From Uloborus plumipes (taxonomy: Eukaryota; Arthropoda; Arachnida; Araneae; Uloboridae): a DNA stretch of 64,000 nt. Location: assembly GCA_038373865.1 (NCBI GenBank), contig JAXGGA010001088.1:1-64000 (forward strand), given 5' to 3'. The notes under the pieces were generated by a model. The model had not been told where the DNA came from. It searched no databases and saw only the letters and a program-made list of their open reading frames with translations. A program made the translations under genes and the position numbers. How positions within the stretch are numbered: the stretch's first letter is position 1; each line of letters opens with the position of its first letter. Of this stretch, positions 38,362-50,402 are shown one piece after another.

Positions 38362-39035
38362 CTCTGCTGGTCTCGGGGATCAGAACAAACAAAACATTAT
38401 AGGGTCTACCTGTAGATCAATTTTTCTTTGATTCCGCTCATTACTTTTTGAGCTATAGCAGTCACAAGTAATGAGAATACACGTTGAATTTCTTGAATTG
38501 AAGGTTTTGATCCAAAAATTTAATCAGCACCTGTACATTATAGGGTCTACCTGTAGACTAATTTTTATTTGATTCCGCCAGATACTTCCTGAGATATAGC
38601 AGTTACCCATTTTTTTAAATGTTTTTTTCACGGTCGTCTGCACCAGTTTGGAGCCCGGCTAGACATCTACCATTGTGATTTTTCAATAATACTAATCGAC
38701 CACTTTAACATATCAAAATATCAGCTTTGCTAAAATGACGTAAATTTTCAACTTTTTTTCGGTCCTTACTGGACGACTGCCACCACTTTGGAACCCTCCT
38801 GGACGTCTGCCATTGTGAATTTTCAATAGTACCAATCAACACCTTCAACATATCAAAAAATCAGCTTTGCTATAATGACTTAAATTTTCATATTTTTTTG
38901 GCACCTTTCGCGACCTGCCACCCCGATAGGAACCCGCTTTCAGCTTAACTAGTGTTCATTCCGTGAACGCCAGGTATAGGACATTGTCTGACGAAAAAAT
39001 GAAGCACCGTCTGCCGGCCACTGGCTCTTGGACTA

Positions 39036-39904
39036 TAAATATAACTTTTTTTTGGAGTTACTCCTTTCTCGCTTAAGATACCAGAATCGTAGAAGTAATA
39101 ACAAAAATTAAAAAAAAAAAAATCTGAAATGAAATTTGCTATTGACATTCACTTGATTGTTGATTTTCCTCTAAAAATAAATGCATTATGTGATTAAGAG
39201 CTGCGAGAACCACTTGATGTCAGTGTACTCGATTAAACATCGAAGTCATCCGGTAAATCACTAATCCTTATGCTAAAACTTCTATCTTAAACATTTAAAA
39301 ACTTTAAAATAATGCGCACTAAAAATTTTTATGCACACCTCTTTACACGTTCGCTTTTATGACAAATGATTGAACAAGAGTTTGACTAAAGTTACTCATA
39401 AAAAGGAATCCCGTGTTTCCACACGTCACTTAACAGGCCACATTAACGTTATAACCCGGGGTATATACTGATTATGAAATATAATGCTGTTTTTCGAGAC
39501 ATTCTCTCGGGACCATTATCTCAGGTTCCATCGGAGGGGACGGGATAATCCCCTTTCAGTCCTCTTCTCCCTCCCCCCATCTATTCATTTTCTATTCCAC
39601 TGAAACTGTACCGAATTGATTCTACCCCCTTTTTTATGCTCCACTTGAATGATCTGTATCACATGATCCTTGACAAAGCATGATGGAGCTCATAATGACT
39701 GATGATTTTCGGTGAAGGTAGGATAGTTGAATGTCAAAGCAAATGCAAAATGTTTTGGAGAAAGAGTTTCTGGTAGAACAGCACAGCACTTGTTCATTAC
39801 TATGCAGACATTTTAATATATTAAGTGATGAAAGAAAGTAAGTGAAGGTTTGGCGATGAAAAAAATGAATTGATAGAAAAGTTCGAGTAAAATACATTGA
39901 TGGG
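39036..39904. other. Non-genic stretch
   Basis: No gene. Contains a T/C-rich tract around 39555-39590 and otherwise ordinary AT-rich sequence. Confidence 0.5.
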
Positions 39905-41579
39905 GGGTCACTCTCGTGCAAATAGTGAACTTATATCCCAAATTTTGAATTTTTAAAAATCAATTTTAATAACCAAATTCCCAACTTCCAATGAATGATA
40001 TTTTTGTATTCATTCTGTCTTTACTTTTGTATAATAAAGTGAAAATTATTCGTTTTTATTATAATTTGATTTCGATTACGATTAAAAGAGTTATTAAGCA
40101 CATTTATAAAGAGAATCTTTAGATGATAAATAAACCAATATTTAGAAAAGTGCCAATTTGAAGTTGGAGTTTTCTGAAAAAAAAATTTTTTTGCAGAAGA
40201 AAACTAATATTGGATTTTAAGTCTAAATTGGGTCTAAATGCAAGAAAATAAAAGGGGGGAGGTCAAGGAAGTTATTTACCCCCTCCTTAGATTACTCACT
40301 TTTAAGCAGTTACAGATCTGATGAATGTTACAGATGTGATGTTAATATGAGTTACATATTTGAGTTTATGCTTTCAGTCTTCGTTAACAGCTCTAAATAT
40401 ATCATTTCATTACATTTTTAACACAGAATTAAGATAATTATATTAAAATATATATATTAGGCTAAAAAATCAATTTCATTATAAAAAAGCATTTCTTGGA
40501 AATAAAAATGAGCGATAAGGTTTTTAGATAAAATAAATTATGAGATTACCAAATCCAAGTTAATAAAACATTTGTTTTGTTTTGAAACAACACACAACTT
40601 CAACTTTTTCTACACACAACTCTGCTGCTTGCTTTTCTTGAATTAGTTGCAGGAAATTTAATTTCTTGATCAGAAATTCAAATTTAGCATGCTAGTTATT
40701 ATCCAGTTATTTAGCGAAGTTATGAGAAATTGAAGCACAAAAAAAAAAAAAAAAAAAAGAAATAAATAAATAAATAAAATAATAATAAGTAATTAACTTA
40801 ATTTCTGCAGTGTCAATTTTTCTTATTTTACTAACTTCTATTGTTAGGTCATACAAACCACAAATGAAGCAATTGTACTAAAACTCATTGCTTTTCATTT
40901 TTTAAGAACAAAAATATTCAATATATATGGTTAAAACCTATGATTTTTGCTTTTTATAATTCTGAAACGTGTGAGTTAGTTCTGTAACATATTCGCTGTT
41001 TTTCAATGTTACCGCTCTGACTGTTACCGATCTGACAAACTGACAAAGTTTTTTTTTTATTTCCGAGTCGATAGCACTAAACCAAAATCAAACACGTGGT
41101 TTTTTTACTTGTAATAAAGGACTATACTTATATATAAAATAATTTTTAAAATAATAAAAACTGCGCATTTTAGAGCTTGTTACCGATCTGATGACTCAAA
41201 TGACACACATTTTATAAAATCACTTTAAAAAATCTTACCTACAATTTTAGATGCAGAAATGCAAATTTTTAATTACGATTTGATAAAACATCCCACCAGG
41301 CACTCAGTATCACGTGGTATAGGTGCAAGAAATGATTTTGGGAGCCTAAGCATAGATCGGAAGTTATTGTTACCACTCTGACGGCGGAACTTGGGACACG
41401 CTTATTTCGCATCAGCTAGAAAATCAGAAAACGATTAAAACAAAAATGAAGTAAAATATTAACAAAGGGGTAAAAATAGAATCGTTTTTTGTGCAAGTGC
41501 GTTTTTTTGGGAAGTTAGAAAGTGCGCAGGACCTGTTTGCATGCTAAGCTTTGCTACTGGGGACACGTTACCGATCTGA
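39905..41579. mobile_element. Relative of the 7928 element, with a recurring 13-mer
   Basis: The left end GGGTCACTCTCGTGCAAATA aligns with the left end at 7928. The next 60 bases agree well, including AAATCAATTTTAATAAC at 39958-39974 against 7982-7998. Downstream, GTTACMGATCTGA-like words occur at 40309, 40327, 41008, 41023, 41179, 41369 and 41567. No right end or gene is found. The right boundary given is the last motif, not a proven terminus. Confidence 0.45.
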
Positions 41580-44500
41580 TTTTTGATGTATAAAAACAAT
41601 ATTTTCTGAAGAAAGAAAAATGTTTTTCCTGATGTTATTAGATGAAATGAAAGCAGAACCTTATCTTCTTTTTGGGGAAAATTATTTTTTTAACTAGTTA
41701 TTGAAATACTAGTGAAAATTCACTTGGGACTCAAATTGATACTTTTCTAAATATTAGCTCAAATCTTAATATTAGAATTTCAAAAACAAAAACTAAAGTG
41801 TATAATTTCACATTTTGCCATTGATTTGGAGGGGAAAAATATACAAAAGCATTAATCGAGGCTTTGACTTTCATATGCGTGTGTGTGTGGGGGGGGGCGA
41901 TGTGTGGGGGGGGGCGAATAAAATGAATAGCAAATTATGAATAAAATGAAAATTTGATATACTGTTCTCCCTTTATTTCATCACGAAAGAAAACCCTTTA
42001 ATATATAAGCTCTCAACTCTTTCAAGTTCTACAATTTCGTTGCAAATGTTAAATGTAACAAAGTCACATGATTTTTGCCTCCTTACATAGTCCAAAAATA
42101 TCTTAAATCTACTTAAGAATCGGTAAATACTATAATTATTGATCTATTAAATGGTAAAGATAATAACTAACAAAAATGCTTCTATTACAATTTCAAAAAC
42201 TTCGTGTACTAAATAGTTGAATTTTCGTAGGACTAACACAACTTTAGGGACGCATTTTGATGTCCGTTGTCTTTCCACCCGTGTCTATTATTGTCATTCA
42301 GTCATGAAGAGTTTACCAACTGCTATCACTATTATATACTTCTTAGTCAACAGAAAAAACGTATCTCACGATGTTAATTTTTGCTACGATAATCTTTCTA
42401 AAAAAGTTCGGCTCAATTTAAATTGCACTTTTTTTTTTTTTTTTTTAAATCTCAGCGACTGAAAATTCTATTGGTTATTTTTATTTAATTCAATCTTATA
42501 TGTTTATTTTAACTATATTTTGTTGCTATTACCAACCAAACATGAAAGATAAAAGTTCGTTTCGGGTAGTGATTGGGAATTGATATTGATGGAAGTGACT
42601 CTCGTGAAAGCGAAAAGCCTATATGAGTAGAAGCATAAGAAAGACCTTACTTTGGCAACAATTTAAGCAAATTTTTAACGGGAGGGAATGTATCCATGAG
42701 TCGTAACTAATATAATTTGCAAAATTTGAAATGTAATTGATCCCCTAAGGCCCTTTACAACAACTGAAATCAAATTGATATTTTTATTTATGCGTGTTTC
42801 ATATTAAAATACATATAAATAAATAAAGAAATAAAGAAAAAACTAATTTCAAAATTGTCTTTCAATATAAAATCGTATCTCGACAACTCGAAGTTTCAAG
42901 AGACCGGCTAAAAGCTTAGAGTTATTGGAAGTTCGAGTTAAGAGGAAGTTCCAGCAGTCTTTCAAGAGTCTGGGGACTCAACGAACGTTTCGAGACAAAT
43001 AAATGTTCTAGTTATAAAGCTTCGAGTTATTGCTACTCGACTCCAGTTAATTTCAATATTCATTCGAATCAGCTCCAAAGTATGCAAAAGCGCAGTGGAC
43101 AATAAGCATTCGAAAAATTTATTAGTCAAAACAAAAAATCTATATTTCAAATCAATGTCAAAGATGTATTTAATTACACGGTGGTAATCAAAACAGTTGA
43201 ATTACACTTTTGTTCGTGATGGTTCTTTAAACACAAAAACAAATCCTACAAAAAAAAGTGAAATAAAATAAATACATTTGAATAAGCTTAGGTACTATAC
43301 TTTAATTAAATATCACTAAAAAAGCATTTTTGACGCAGTGTGTTTCTGGAAAATAATGAATCCTCTTACGTGTAAAAAACTCATACAAATTAAATTTTAA
43401 AGTAATGGAAAAAGAGTAATTGAACGATTTTATTTTTAAAAAAAGCATAACATTATCCCTTCTAATACAAGACATCCAATTTCAAATTTCGCATATGTAA
43501 CACCTACATCTAAACAGAGAAAACATCAATTTCCTGTACTTTGCTTTTTAGTGTAGTCTGCATATTATCAATATAGCTAAGAACACAAAGTAAAAAAAGG
43601 AAGGAAAAAAAAAACTCTCCCCTCCAGTAAAGATCAAAGCCACGAAATGCGATCCGGTTTTGCACCAGCATCAATTCCATTGGATTTCCTCCTATATTTT
43701 CTCCCTACCATTCTATCCGAGACTCTCCGTTTTTTGGTTTGTCGAAGCTTGTCGATAAATTGAGCGGAACTTGAAAAACCAACGACGAAATCAAAAAAAT
43801 GAGTTCTCGGCACATATACGACCATTGAGAGGTTTGCTTCGGGGGCGGGGGGAGCAGGGATTTTTATTCCCCGAGAGGGAAAAAGAAGAATGTCATCGAG
43901 AAAACAGGGAGGAATGTAATTTAACGATGCGTTGATTACGGTAAGCAAATGCGTCATTTGCTGAGACTTTCTATTAAGGTTTATAAGCAATAGGCGGATA
44001 ATTTTCGCTTGTCTATTAACAAACGTAAATCGGCAATGAATTAGCAACGGAGTTGTTTTTTAACATACCGTTAAAACTGATTTCAGTTTTATTGGTTTCC
44101 GTTTTATTTAATTGATAAAGCATATTTAAATCGATATTTAATGAAGAAAAAATACCGCTTGTGCTTAAGGATGCGAAAATTAATGCTATGTTCTAAAACA
44201 GTACTGCGTGTTGATTTTCTCTTTCTTTCCACCCAATTTGATTAATACTCTGTGATTAACTAAGTGCTGAAGCAACTGCTTCAATATACAGCACATGGAG
44301 TAATCTTTTCTTCCCCTCAGCTCCGGTGGATAAAAGAAAGGATGAAACCCGCTTAGCAAGTTTCCGAGAGGACTGGAGGAAAAACTTTTTACATTAGACG
44401 GCACTGGCGAATTTAGGTAGTGCGCTGACAGGGCTGCAGTCCTCCCCAAAATTATCAAATTAATAGATATCAATAAATAAATAAATAAATATATAAACAA

Positions 44501-45699
44501 TGTGAATAAAAAATACATATTTTCCCTTCTCTGAACAAACATATCATGAGAAAAATTTTTGCAAATGAAAGCTAAGAATAAAAGAATAAAACTAAGAAAA
44601 GGAAAATGGAAACTTTTAACCTTGCATTCAGGCAATATTTCGTTTCCATTCAGTACATTCGCCAAGGGAGGAGAATATACATACCCCCCTTACCAGTTTT
44701 TCGAAAAGGGACTACATTTTAGTGATGAAAGAATTAAAATAATAATAATAGTAATATTGGTATCTTGAATTCAACTTTTGTTCTTCGCAGTCACGTGATG
44801 CGATAGGCGCGCGTGTGTAAAAGAAAAAAAAACTGAAGAAAAAAAAACTTATAACACACAAAAATGTATGTGTTTGGCAATGTGCGAACTGAGCCCTTCC
44901 CGAATTTTTTTTCTGGATACGGCCTTGGAAAGCACATTATAGAAAATCATGATAAACCTCAGGTAAAAAAAATATATAGATATAAAAAGAAACACGAGAG
45001 CTTTGTAGAGCTGCCAAAATATGTATATTTTTCTTAAACCTTTTTCTTCTAACTTCTTTTCTAATATGAAAATCATGGCAAAATGAAGAGAAATACTTGT
45101 GCTACCCAGAATGATAGAAAAAAAAAGTAAAATAGAAGGAGAGAAAAAATATTATAGGTAAAAATTACATCATTCGTTATACATATTTAACGATAAAACG
45201 AAAGTAAAAAAACACGTATTCAAAAGATTCAGGAGGAATAATATTTAACTTAAATATTGAGCTATAATTAAAATGTTCTAATGGGAAGTTACACACTCGT
45301 CTTAACCTTTAAAGAAAAAAAATGAAACATATACAAAACTTTATCAAGAGATCCAGATGGCATGTTGTTTTAAATAAAATAAATGGATTAAAATGAACTA
45401 AGGAAACATTGCAAAACACCACAAGAGTCAAAATGTTAAGTTTTTATTGAGATCGGAGATATTTGATTTTTTAAATGATAAAAATACTAGGGAGAAAGTT
45501 GAAAACTTCATTACAAGAAGCCATAATCGTCAAACGTTTTCAGAGAAGAAAAACTAGCTGATGTATTTCCCACAATTCTTACCAAAATTCAAAATTCAGG
45601 CGATTTTAAAACATCGAGCTAAGCCATTTTTCAATTAAATTTCATGCTGATGGAAATGTAATAGACTAATAGCATGTCTCTTAAATATCTATTTACTAT
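41580..45699. other. No gene; fragments of DNA transposons
   Basis: Bases 42880-43050 contain ACTCGAA/TCGAGTTA words like the Tigger MITE at 24129, a likely remnant. G-runs lie at 41890-41917. Bases 43620-44050 are less AT-rich with words such as ATGCGTCATTTGC and TATTAACAAACGTAAAT, a possible conserved regulatory block. 44403-44450 has a CACTGGCGAATTTAGG transposon-style end. AAAT-type microsatellites lie near 44473-44490 and at 40764-40780 in the preceding block. Confidence 0.4.
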
Positions 45700-45705
45700 T
45701 GTACG

Positions 45706-45785
45706 CCGGAGGCCTTCGTAACCGAGCGGGGTCAGAAAGTACTGCGAATGTCTGAGGTCTTTTAGCTCGATTGCCACCAGTGCTC
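45706..45785 (+). repeat. tRNA-like SINE head (Leu/Ser type)
   Basis: GGAGGCCTTCGTAACCGAGC then GGGGTCAG resembles the D-arm/A-box of a tRNA with a GCCGAGCGG motif. TTTTAGCTCGATTGCC, about 50 bases on, resembles a B box. It does not fold into a complete tRNA, so a SINE relic is more likely than a gene. Confidence 0.5.
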
Positions 45786-45819
45786 TATAATGTAAAAAAT
45801 AAAAAAATGAATGTTGTTT

Positions 45820-46115
45820 TTACAGTATAATAGAGGTAATTTTATAGTAATAAACTGTAAAAATTGCTAATTTTACAGTACTAAACTAAAATTGCTAATT
45901 TTAGTTCATTACGTTGCATTTTACAGTTTTAAACTGGAACCTCTGCTGCCAGTATTATACTGTTATTTTACACTATAATACAGCTAAATTTTACGGAAAT
46001 AAACTGTAAAATTGCTAACTTTGCTGTCAGAAACTCAAAAATTTATAGTTTTACAGTTTATTGCTTTGCGTTTTACAGTTTTAAATTGGAACCTCGGCTG
46101 CCAGTATTATATAGG
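45820..46115. repeat. Two-unit direct repeat rich in TTTTACAGT
   Basis: Units of about 140-150 bp (45822-45965 and 45966-46113) share AATAAACTGTAAAATTGCTAA, a TTTTACAGTTTTAAA word and GGAACCTCNGCTGCCAGTAT. The following CATTTTTGGCAGTGTA (46130-46145) looks like a MITE end (CACTGCCAAAAATG on the minus strand), so the repeats may be the element's interior. Confidence 0.65.
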
Positions 46116-46419
46116 AAAAACAATAGTTCATTTTTGGCAGTGTAGGTGCTCTTTCCTCCTCTTTATGGATGATATTAATTCCGCTTGACGTAAAAAAAAA
46201 AGTGTAAGATTATCATTGTTTCTATGTGTAACGTTACGCAACTTCTGGCGTAAATCGTACTGATTTTAAGAAAACTTTAACCGCTGGTGAAAACTTTCAA
46301 GATGGTTTGAGCAGAATTACACCTAGTGTCGAAACTGCTTTAGAAAGAATGAGGTACAATTCAAAGCGCTTGCAAAAGCATTAAGGCAAGCATCAACGCG
46401 GAGCTTACAAACTTTTATA

Positions 46420-46510
46420 AACGAAACGAAGGCGTGTCTCTGTGGCTGCGCTGTGAAATGCGCCTACTTTGAGAGCCAATGTTGAGATTTTGATTCCACC
46501 CAGGTTGTTG
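46420..46510 (+). repeat. tRNA-like SINE head
   Basis: GCGTGTCTCTGTGGCTGCGC followed about 50 bases later by GAGATTTTGATTCCACCC has the spacing of A and B boxes. The identity is weak and no intact tRNA fold is seen. Confidence 0.35.
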
Positions 46511-46658
46511 CTTCCTATTTCTGTGCTGCAAAAATGTATTGTGTGTAAAGCTTGACTACGAAGAGATGGTGGCTGATTTTGAAGCGGAAACAGACCGCTT
46601 CATTTTATTATAGCTCCTCAGAGAGATGATGCAGGAAGTAAAAACTTTAATGAACTAA

Positions 46659-46826
46659 GGGCAGAATTCAAGTGAAACACCATTGCAATCGCTTCGAGGC
46701 GATCGCATATTGCAATCGCTACTGTAAGTCGTATTCAAGTGAATTCGTTTCACTTGAATCCAAATTTGGGAATTTGCGATTGCATTGGTGAGTTGCGATC
46801 GTCCGTGTTTCACTTGAATTCCTGCC
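46659..46826. mobile_element. 168-bp MITE with TAA duplication (PIF/Harbinger type)
   Basis: The left end GGGCAGAATTCAAGTGAAAC is matched by the right end GTTTCACTTGAATTCCTGCC. TAA flanks both sides (46656-46658, 46827-46829). A third ATTCAAGTGAATTCG palindrome lies in the centre (46733-46747). A 3-bp TWA duplication with G-rich short ends is typical of PIF/Harbinger MITEs. Confidence 0.88.
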
Positions 46827-46829
46827 TAA

Positions 46830-49800
46830 GTGAGTGAGAAATCAATTTTCTCGCTGATTGTACCTATTTTAAAGTGAAGCGGCACGATTACACCTTAAAG
46901 TTTCGAGCCCTCTCTCCGTGACCTTTCTATAAGAGTAATAAATTACGAATTCCCGTAGAGTACATTGATTGTAGGAAAGCACGAACTTGATGCAAAATAA
47001 CTAAACGAATAATTGAAAACAACATGGAAGAAAAAGAAAAGCAGAAATGCGAAAGGTTCCAACATGAAATTGCTATTTTTATATTATTACAGCAAAATAT
47101 CAATGATTATGGCATAACGTTGTTTTATATGACACGTAAGAAATCAATGGGGTGTATGGTTTGCAGTTTCAAGTATTGTAACCTATTTTTTTTTTCATAC
47201 TTTCAATATAGAGCTTAAAGAAGACGTTATAAGACCTAATCATTTAACTTTTCTGTATTCTTCCTCCGAAATACAAAATACTCTACGTTGAAGGTGTACC
47301 AACAGTTAATAAGGAAAATGGAAACAAAACAATATACAAATCAATAATCAGACGCAAAGAAAAGCTAACGTTCCATTTATGGCATGAAAGCAACGTTTTG
47401 GAATGATTTCAAAGAGTTACTAAAATGAACCGCCTTTTCCTGCTGAAATTAAGGCTAATTTTTATAAAAGTGAGATTTTAAAAACTAAAAGATTTTATCA
47501 TGAGTTAGTTAAAAGCTATTGCTAAAAACTTTTTAAAATGTGACTTTTCATATTTTGACGAGGCAGGAATAGATATTTTAACCCACCTGTAGCAAAGTGT
47601 AATCGTTAGAAAATCGTTTTTACAGTGTTAAACTAATATCAAAAGACATTTTTCCTTGTTTTTTATTTATTTCTTTAATTCAACAGATGGAATACTTGAT
47701 AATTTTCTAGAACCATTTTTTAATATAGACAGTTATTTTAGCTATCTTGACGACAGAAATGTAGAAAAAAATTGCTTTTGATCAATGGAGCAGCAAAAGG
47801 GGGTGGGGATCATCCCTCAGAGCCTGTAAGGTTCTATGGGATCTAGTTAGGACTCCCCCCCCCTCCCTCAGAAGGTCAATTCTAGCAGTGCCAGTTAATG
47901 AAATAGTCTGTAAAATTTTGTTTAAAGTTTCAGCAGTGCTATTATAAACTGCCCTTCATTACAATTTAAATTATTTCTAACATTTCATCTGAATAAATTC
48001 GAAAACGAAATTAATTATTTAGTTTTAATAAGACTTACTAACTGCTCGACAAAATAAACTGAAACTGTACCTTAGGGTGGTTCACCTTTGGTGAAAAAAA
48101 AAAAATCCTAAAGGTCACGGCTGTGCCTCATTTCTTTTACCCTTATCCACCCTAATATACTGCCAAAATTTCAACTTCCTACTAAAATAAAAAGACGGTG
48201 CTCAAAGCTCAAATAGCTCTCAAGTTTTTGTTAATTTCAAGTATTCTTCGGTCACGCGGCAATAAAAAGTTCAGCATATTTTTGACATCATTCTTGTTGA
48301 TTCTTATCTAAAATGATCCCCTGAATTCAAATATGGCTACCGTTTTCCCCCATCACTCCCCAGTTTTCGAAAACGACGCTCCCCTCCCCTCCTATTTTCT
48401 TCAGACTTTGACAATTTCACAGCTATTATTTGGAGGGAAAGGAAACATAATATTTACAATTGATATTCTTCCTTAGGGATAGAGAGGTGAAAAGTTTAAA
48501 ATCATAAACACTTGTTGCAAGTTAGGGGACTCATGGGGGTATTCTCCCTCCCCTCGCTAAAATATTTAATATGTCATCAACAACTCATTGTTTTCCAGCT
48601 TCAAAATGTTTCTATTTATTTTTTCGTGCAAAACAAGAGTATCTGACTCCCTACTCCCTTCTATGACTCCCATGACCAAAATGGTTTTCAAGCTGCACAA
48701 TTTCTTAAAACCTTGGAAACATCGCATGTTACATACGAGTAGCACCACAGATCTCCTTCAGTAAAGAACCTTTCAGTATTATTTATATTTATTCCAGTTA
48801 TGTTTACAGGTGTAATTACCATTGAAAGTTGGGAGAGCGATTACCGCAATAGGGGGAACGGAGATCATATTTGGATTCGGGGGCTCATTTGACATAAGAA
48901 TAATGTCAGATGATGCATTTGAAGTTTGCTTTTTATCAAGCAGTGTTATACACAAATTTGCTGGACTTTTTTAATTAAAGCCAAGATATTTAAACTTCTT
49001 GTTTTGCAGTTCAACTTTATGTATTTTTTTAGAGAGAGAGAGAGAGAGACTTTTAGCATTGCATATTTTGTTGTATCAGGAAGGATAGCTATTCAATTTT
49101 CTTCAACAATAAGTGAAAGAAACTGCTTATCGTCCAAAAATTGAAAAAAAAAAAATCCTGTTTAATTGAATTATTTGAATATTTCCCCCAGCAATGTTAT
49201 TCATCATTCTTTATTTATTTTGCTATTCCTTTGGTAATTCTGTGATTGATATTATGTTTGCATTCGTTGGGGTGTAGGATGAAGGATGTTAGGAAATAAT
49301 CTCTAATGTTCATGTTTGAAAAACACTCAATTGTTCTATACTACACTTGTTATAATTCGCATCTTTATTCTTGTTATAATTTGCTTTTCTTTAAGCTAGA
49401 ATTTTATCTGAAAAGCTGAGTCAAAGTAACTAATTCATCAGAAAGGTGCCACAAGTGCTTTTTGAAAACGCCTATAGTAGATCTTTCAATTTCCAGGCAG
49501 TTCTTTTTTTTTTTCCCCAAGTTCAGATATTCATCAAAAGTTTTAATATTAAGTGGAGCATCGATTAATGTTCTATATATTAACGTTTTATTGTACAAAA
49601 AAGCACTGAAAGTGTAGAAATTGTTATATATAGGTTTGTTCTTTCCTGATTAAATGAAAAATCTCCTTCTTATATGGAAAAAAATACTTTGAAGTCATCT
49701 AAGGGATCAGCAATTCACCAAAAATTATGAATCTCCTCTCATTCGCCGATGGATTTTCTTAGACTGGCTCCGCAAAATGGATAATAGTAACTCAATTCTC

Positions 49801-50090
49801 TCTTTTTAACCAGCAAGAGTAATTATAGATTTATACAAAGCTTACAGTTGAATTTTTAAACTTGTTTAAAGTCTTCTCTCAGTTCTGTGCGCAACATTTC
49901 TTTTTATTTCTTTTTTTTTAATTCTTTGTCGAACATTTTTTGCTTTAAAGTTATTAAAGAATAAAACTCCTGAGGAACGTGATAGCAAGCATCATATTAA
50001 TATCTTTGCCTACACTACAAATTAGTTTTATGTCATGATATCGGCAGAGCCTTCAAATTTCGAGTTGAGCCGCACCATAGTTTGCGGACG
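46830..50090. other. Non-genic AT-rich stretch
   Basis: No gene. Contains an (AG)n tract at 49032-49050, a C-run at 47857-47868 and T-runs. The frames present are short and composition-driven. Confidence 0.55.
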
Positions 50091-50094
50091 CTCG

Positions 50095-50127
50095 CTGGTA
50101 AGATAAATTCACTTTATCTACCAGTTT
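50095..50127. repeat. Hairpin upstream of the hammerhead
   Basis: CTGGTAAGATAAA and TTTATCTACCAG pair as an imperfect stem. This may belong to the same retroelement as the ribozyme that follows. Confidence 0.45.
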
Positions 50128-50167
50128 GTTGGCTATCTTAGCTACATTAAGAGGATTTTTGCCTCCG

Positions 50168-50244
50168 GCTCGATCATTGGCTATTCCTAACTGAGGAGCC
50201 CATAATAAGGGCGAAACTGCAGTCTTAGGATGCTATGATCGAGC
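50168..50244 (+). ncRNA. Type I hammerhead ribozyme
   Basis: All conserved parts are in order. The stem I 5' strand is GCTCGATCAT (50168-50177) and CCTAA (50186-50190). The core CTGAGGA (50191-50197) fits CUGANGA. Stem II is GCCC/GGGC with a 7-base loop (50198-50212). The core GAAA is at 50213-50216, followed by a minimal stem III CTGCAG (50217-50222) and UC at 50223-50224, with expected cleavage after C50224. The stem I 3' strand TTAGG (50225-50229) and ATGATCGAGC (50235-50244) pair exactly with the 5' strand. A very short stem III is the style of Penelope-like elements and retrozymes, which usually act as dimers. No RT gene is adjacent, so it is an isolated or non-autonomous copy. Confidence 0.82.
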
Positions 50245-50402
50245 TGTGGGTGCATTTGCTATAGCTATACATTAGTTTTTGTGCAATTAATTTGTATAAT
50301 TTAATTCTTTCTCTTCGTGCCCTTGTGCCATTAATTGTTAGCACTATTAGTTTAAAACTTTAAATCCTGCATTTTTTTTGCCTCTGCATCCCACTACTTT
50401 AA

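Larger units (their letters stand above)
35978..38407 (+). mobile_element. Non-LTR retrotransposon with 5' inversion and 14-bp target duplication
   Basis: ACATTATAGGGTCT occurs at 35978-35991 and again at 38394-38407. Between them, 2402 bp contains the 3' end of a LINE in + orientation (from about 37904 to the A-rich end AACAAACAAA at 38384-38393). The preceding 5' portion is inverted (35992 to about 37903). This is the classic product of twin priming during target-primed reverse transcription. The two halves join at the same point of the RNase H coding (LSCSC in the inverted part, PDHLQWIPSHV in the direct part), with no detectable loss. Endonuclease and ORF1 are absent (5' truncation). The sense strand of the insertion is +. 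Confidence 0.93.
35520..39035 (-). mobile_element. Right arm of the giant inverted repeat (interrupted)
   Basis: Reverse-complement partner of 33481-34400. Without the insertion 35992-38393 plus one duplicated 14-mer it is about 1.1 kb. It carries one more 150-bp TATATCTCA unit than the left arm. Its distal part has a tandem duplication of about 130-140 bp (38635-38770 and 38770-38905, each with CAGCTTTGCTA and a GTCTGCCATTGTGA-like word). The arm ends near 39035 at CTGCCGGCCACTGGCTCTTG. Confidence 0.8.

Noticed and set aside
44186..44665. 159-codon minus-strand frame with hydrophobic stretches
   Set aside because: The apparent membrane segment (YLFIYLLI) comes from an AAAT microsatellite; the frame also crosses a transposon-style end at 44403.
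45706..45785. Possible functional tRNA-Leu/Ser gene
   Set aside because: The cloverleaf cannot be completed and the B box is off consensus.
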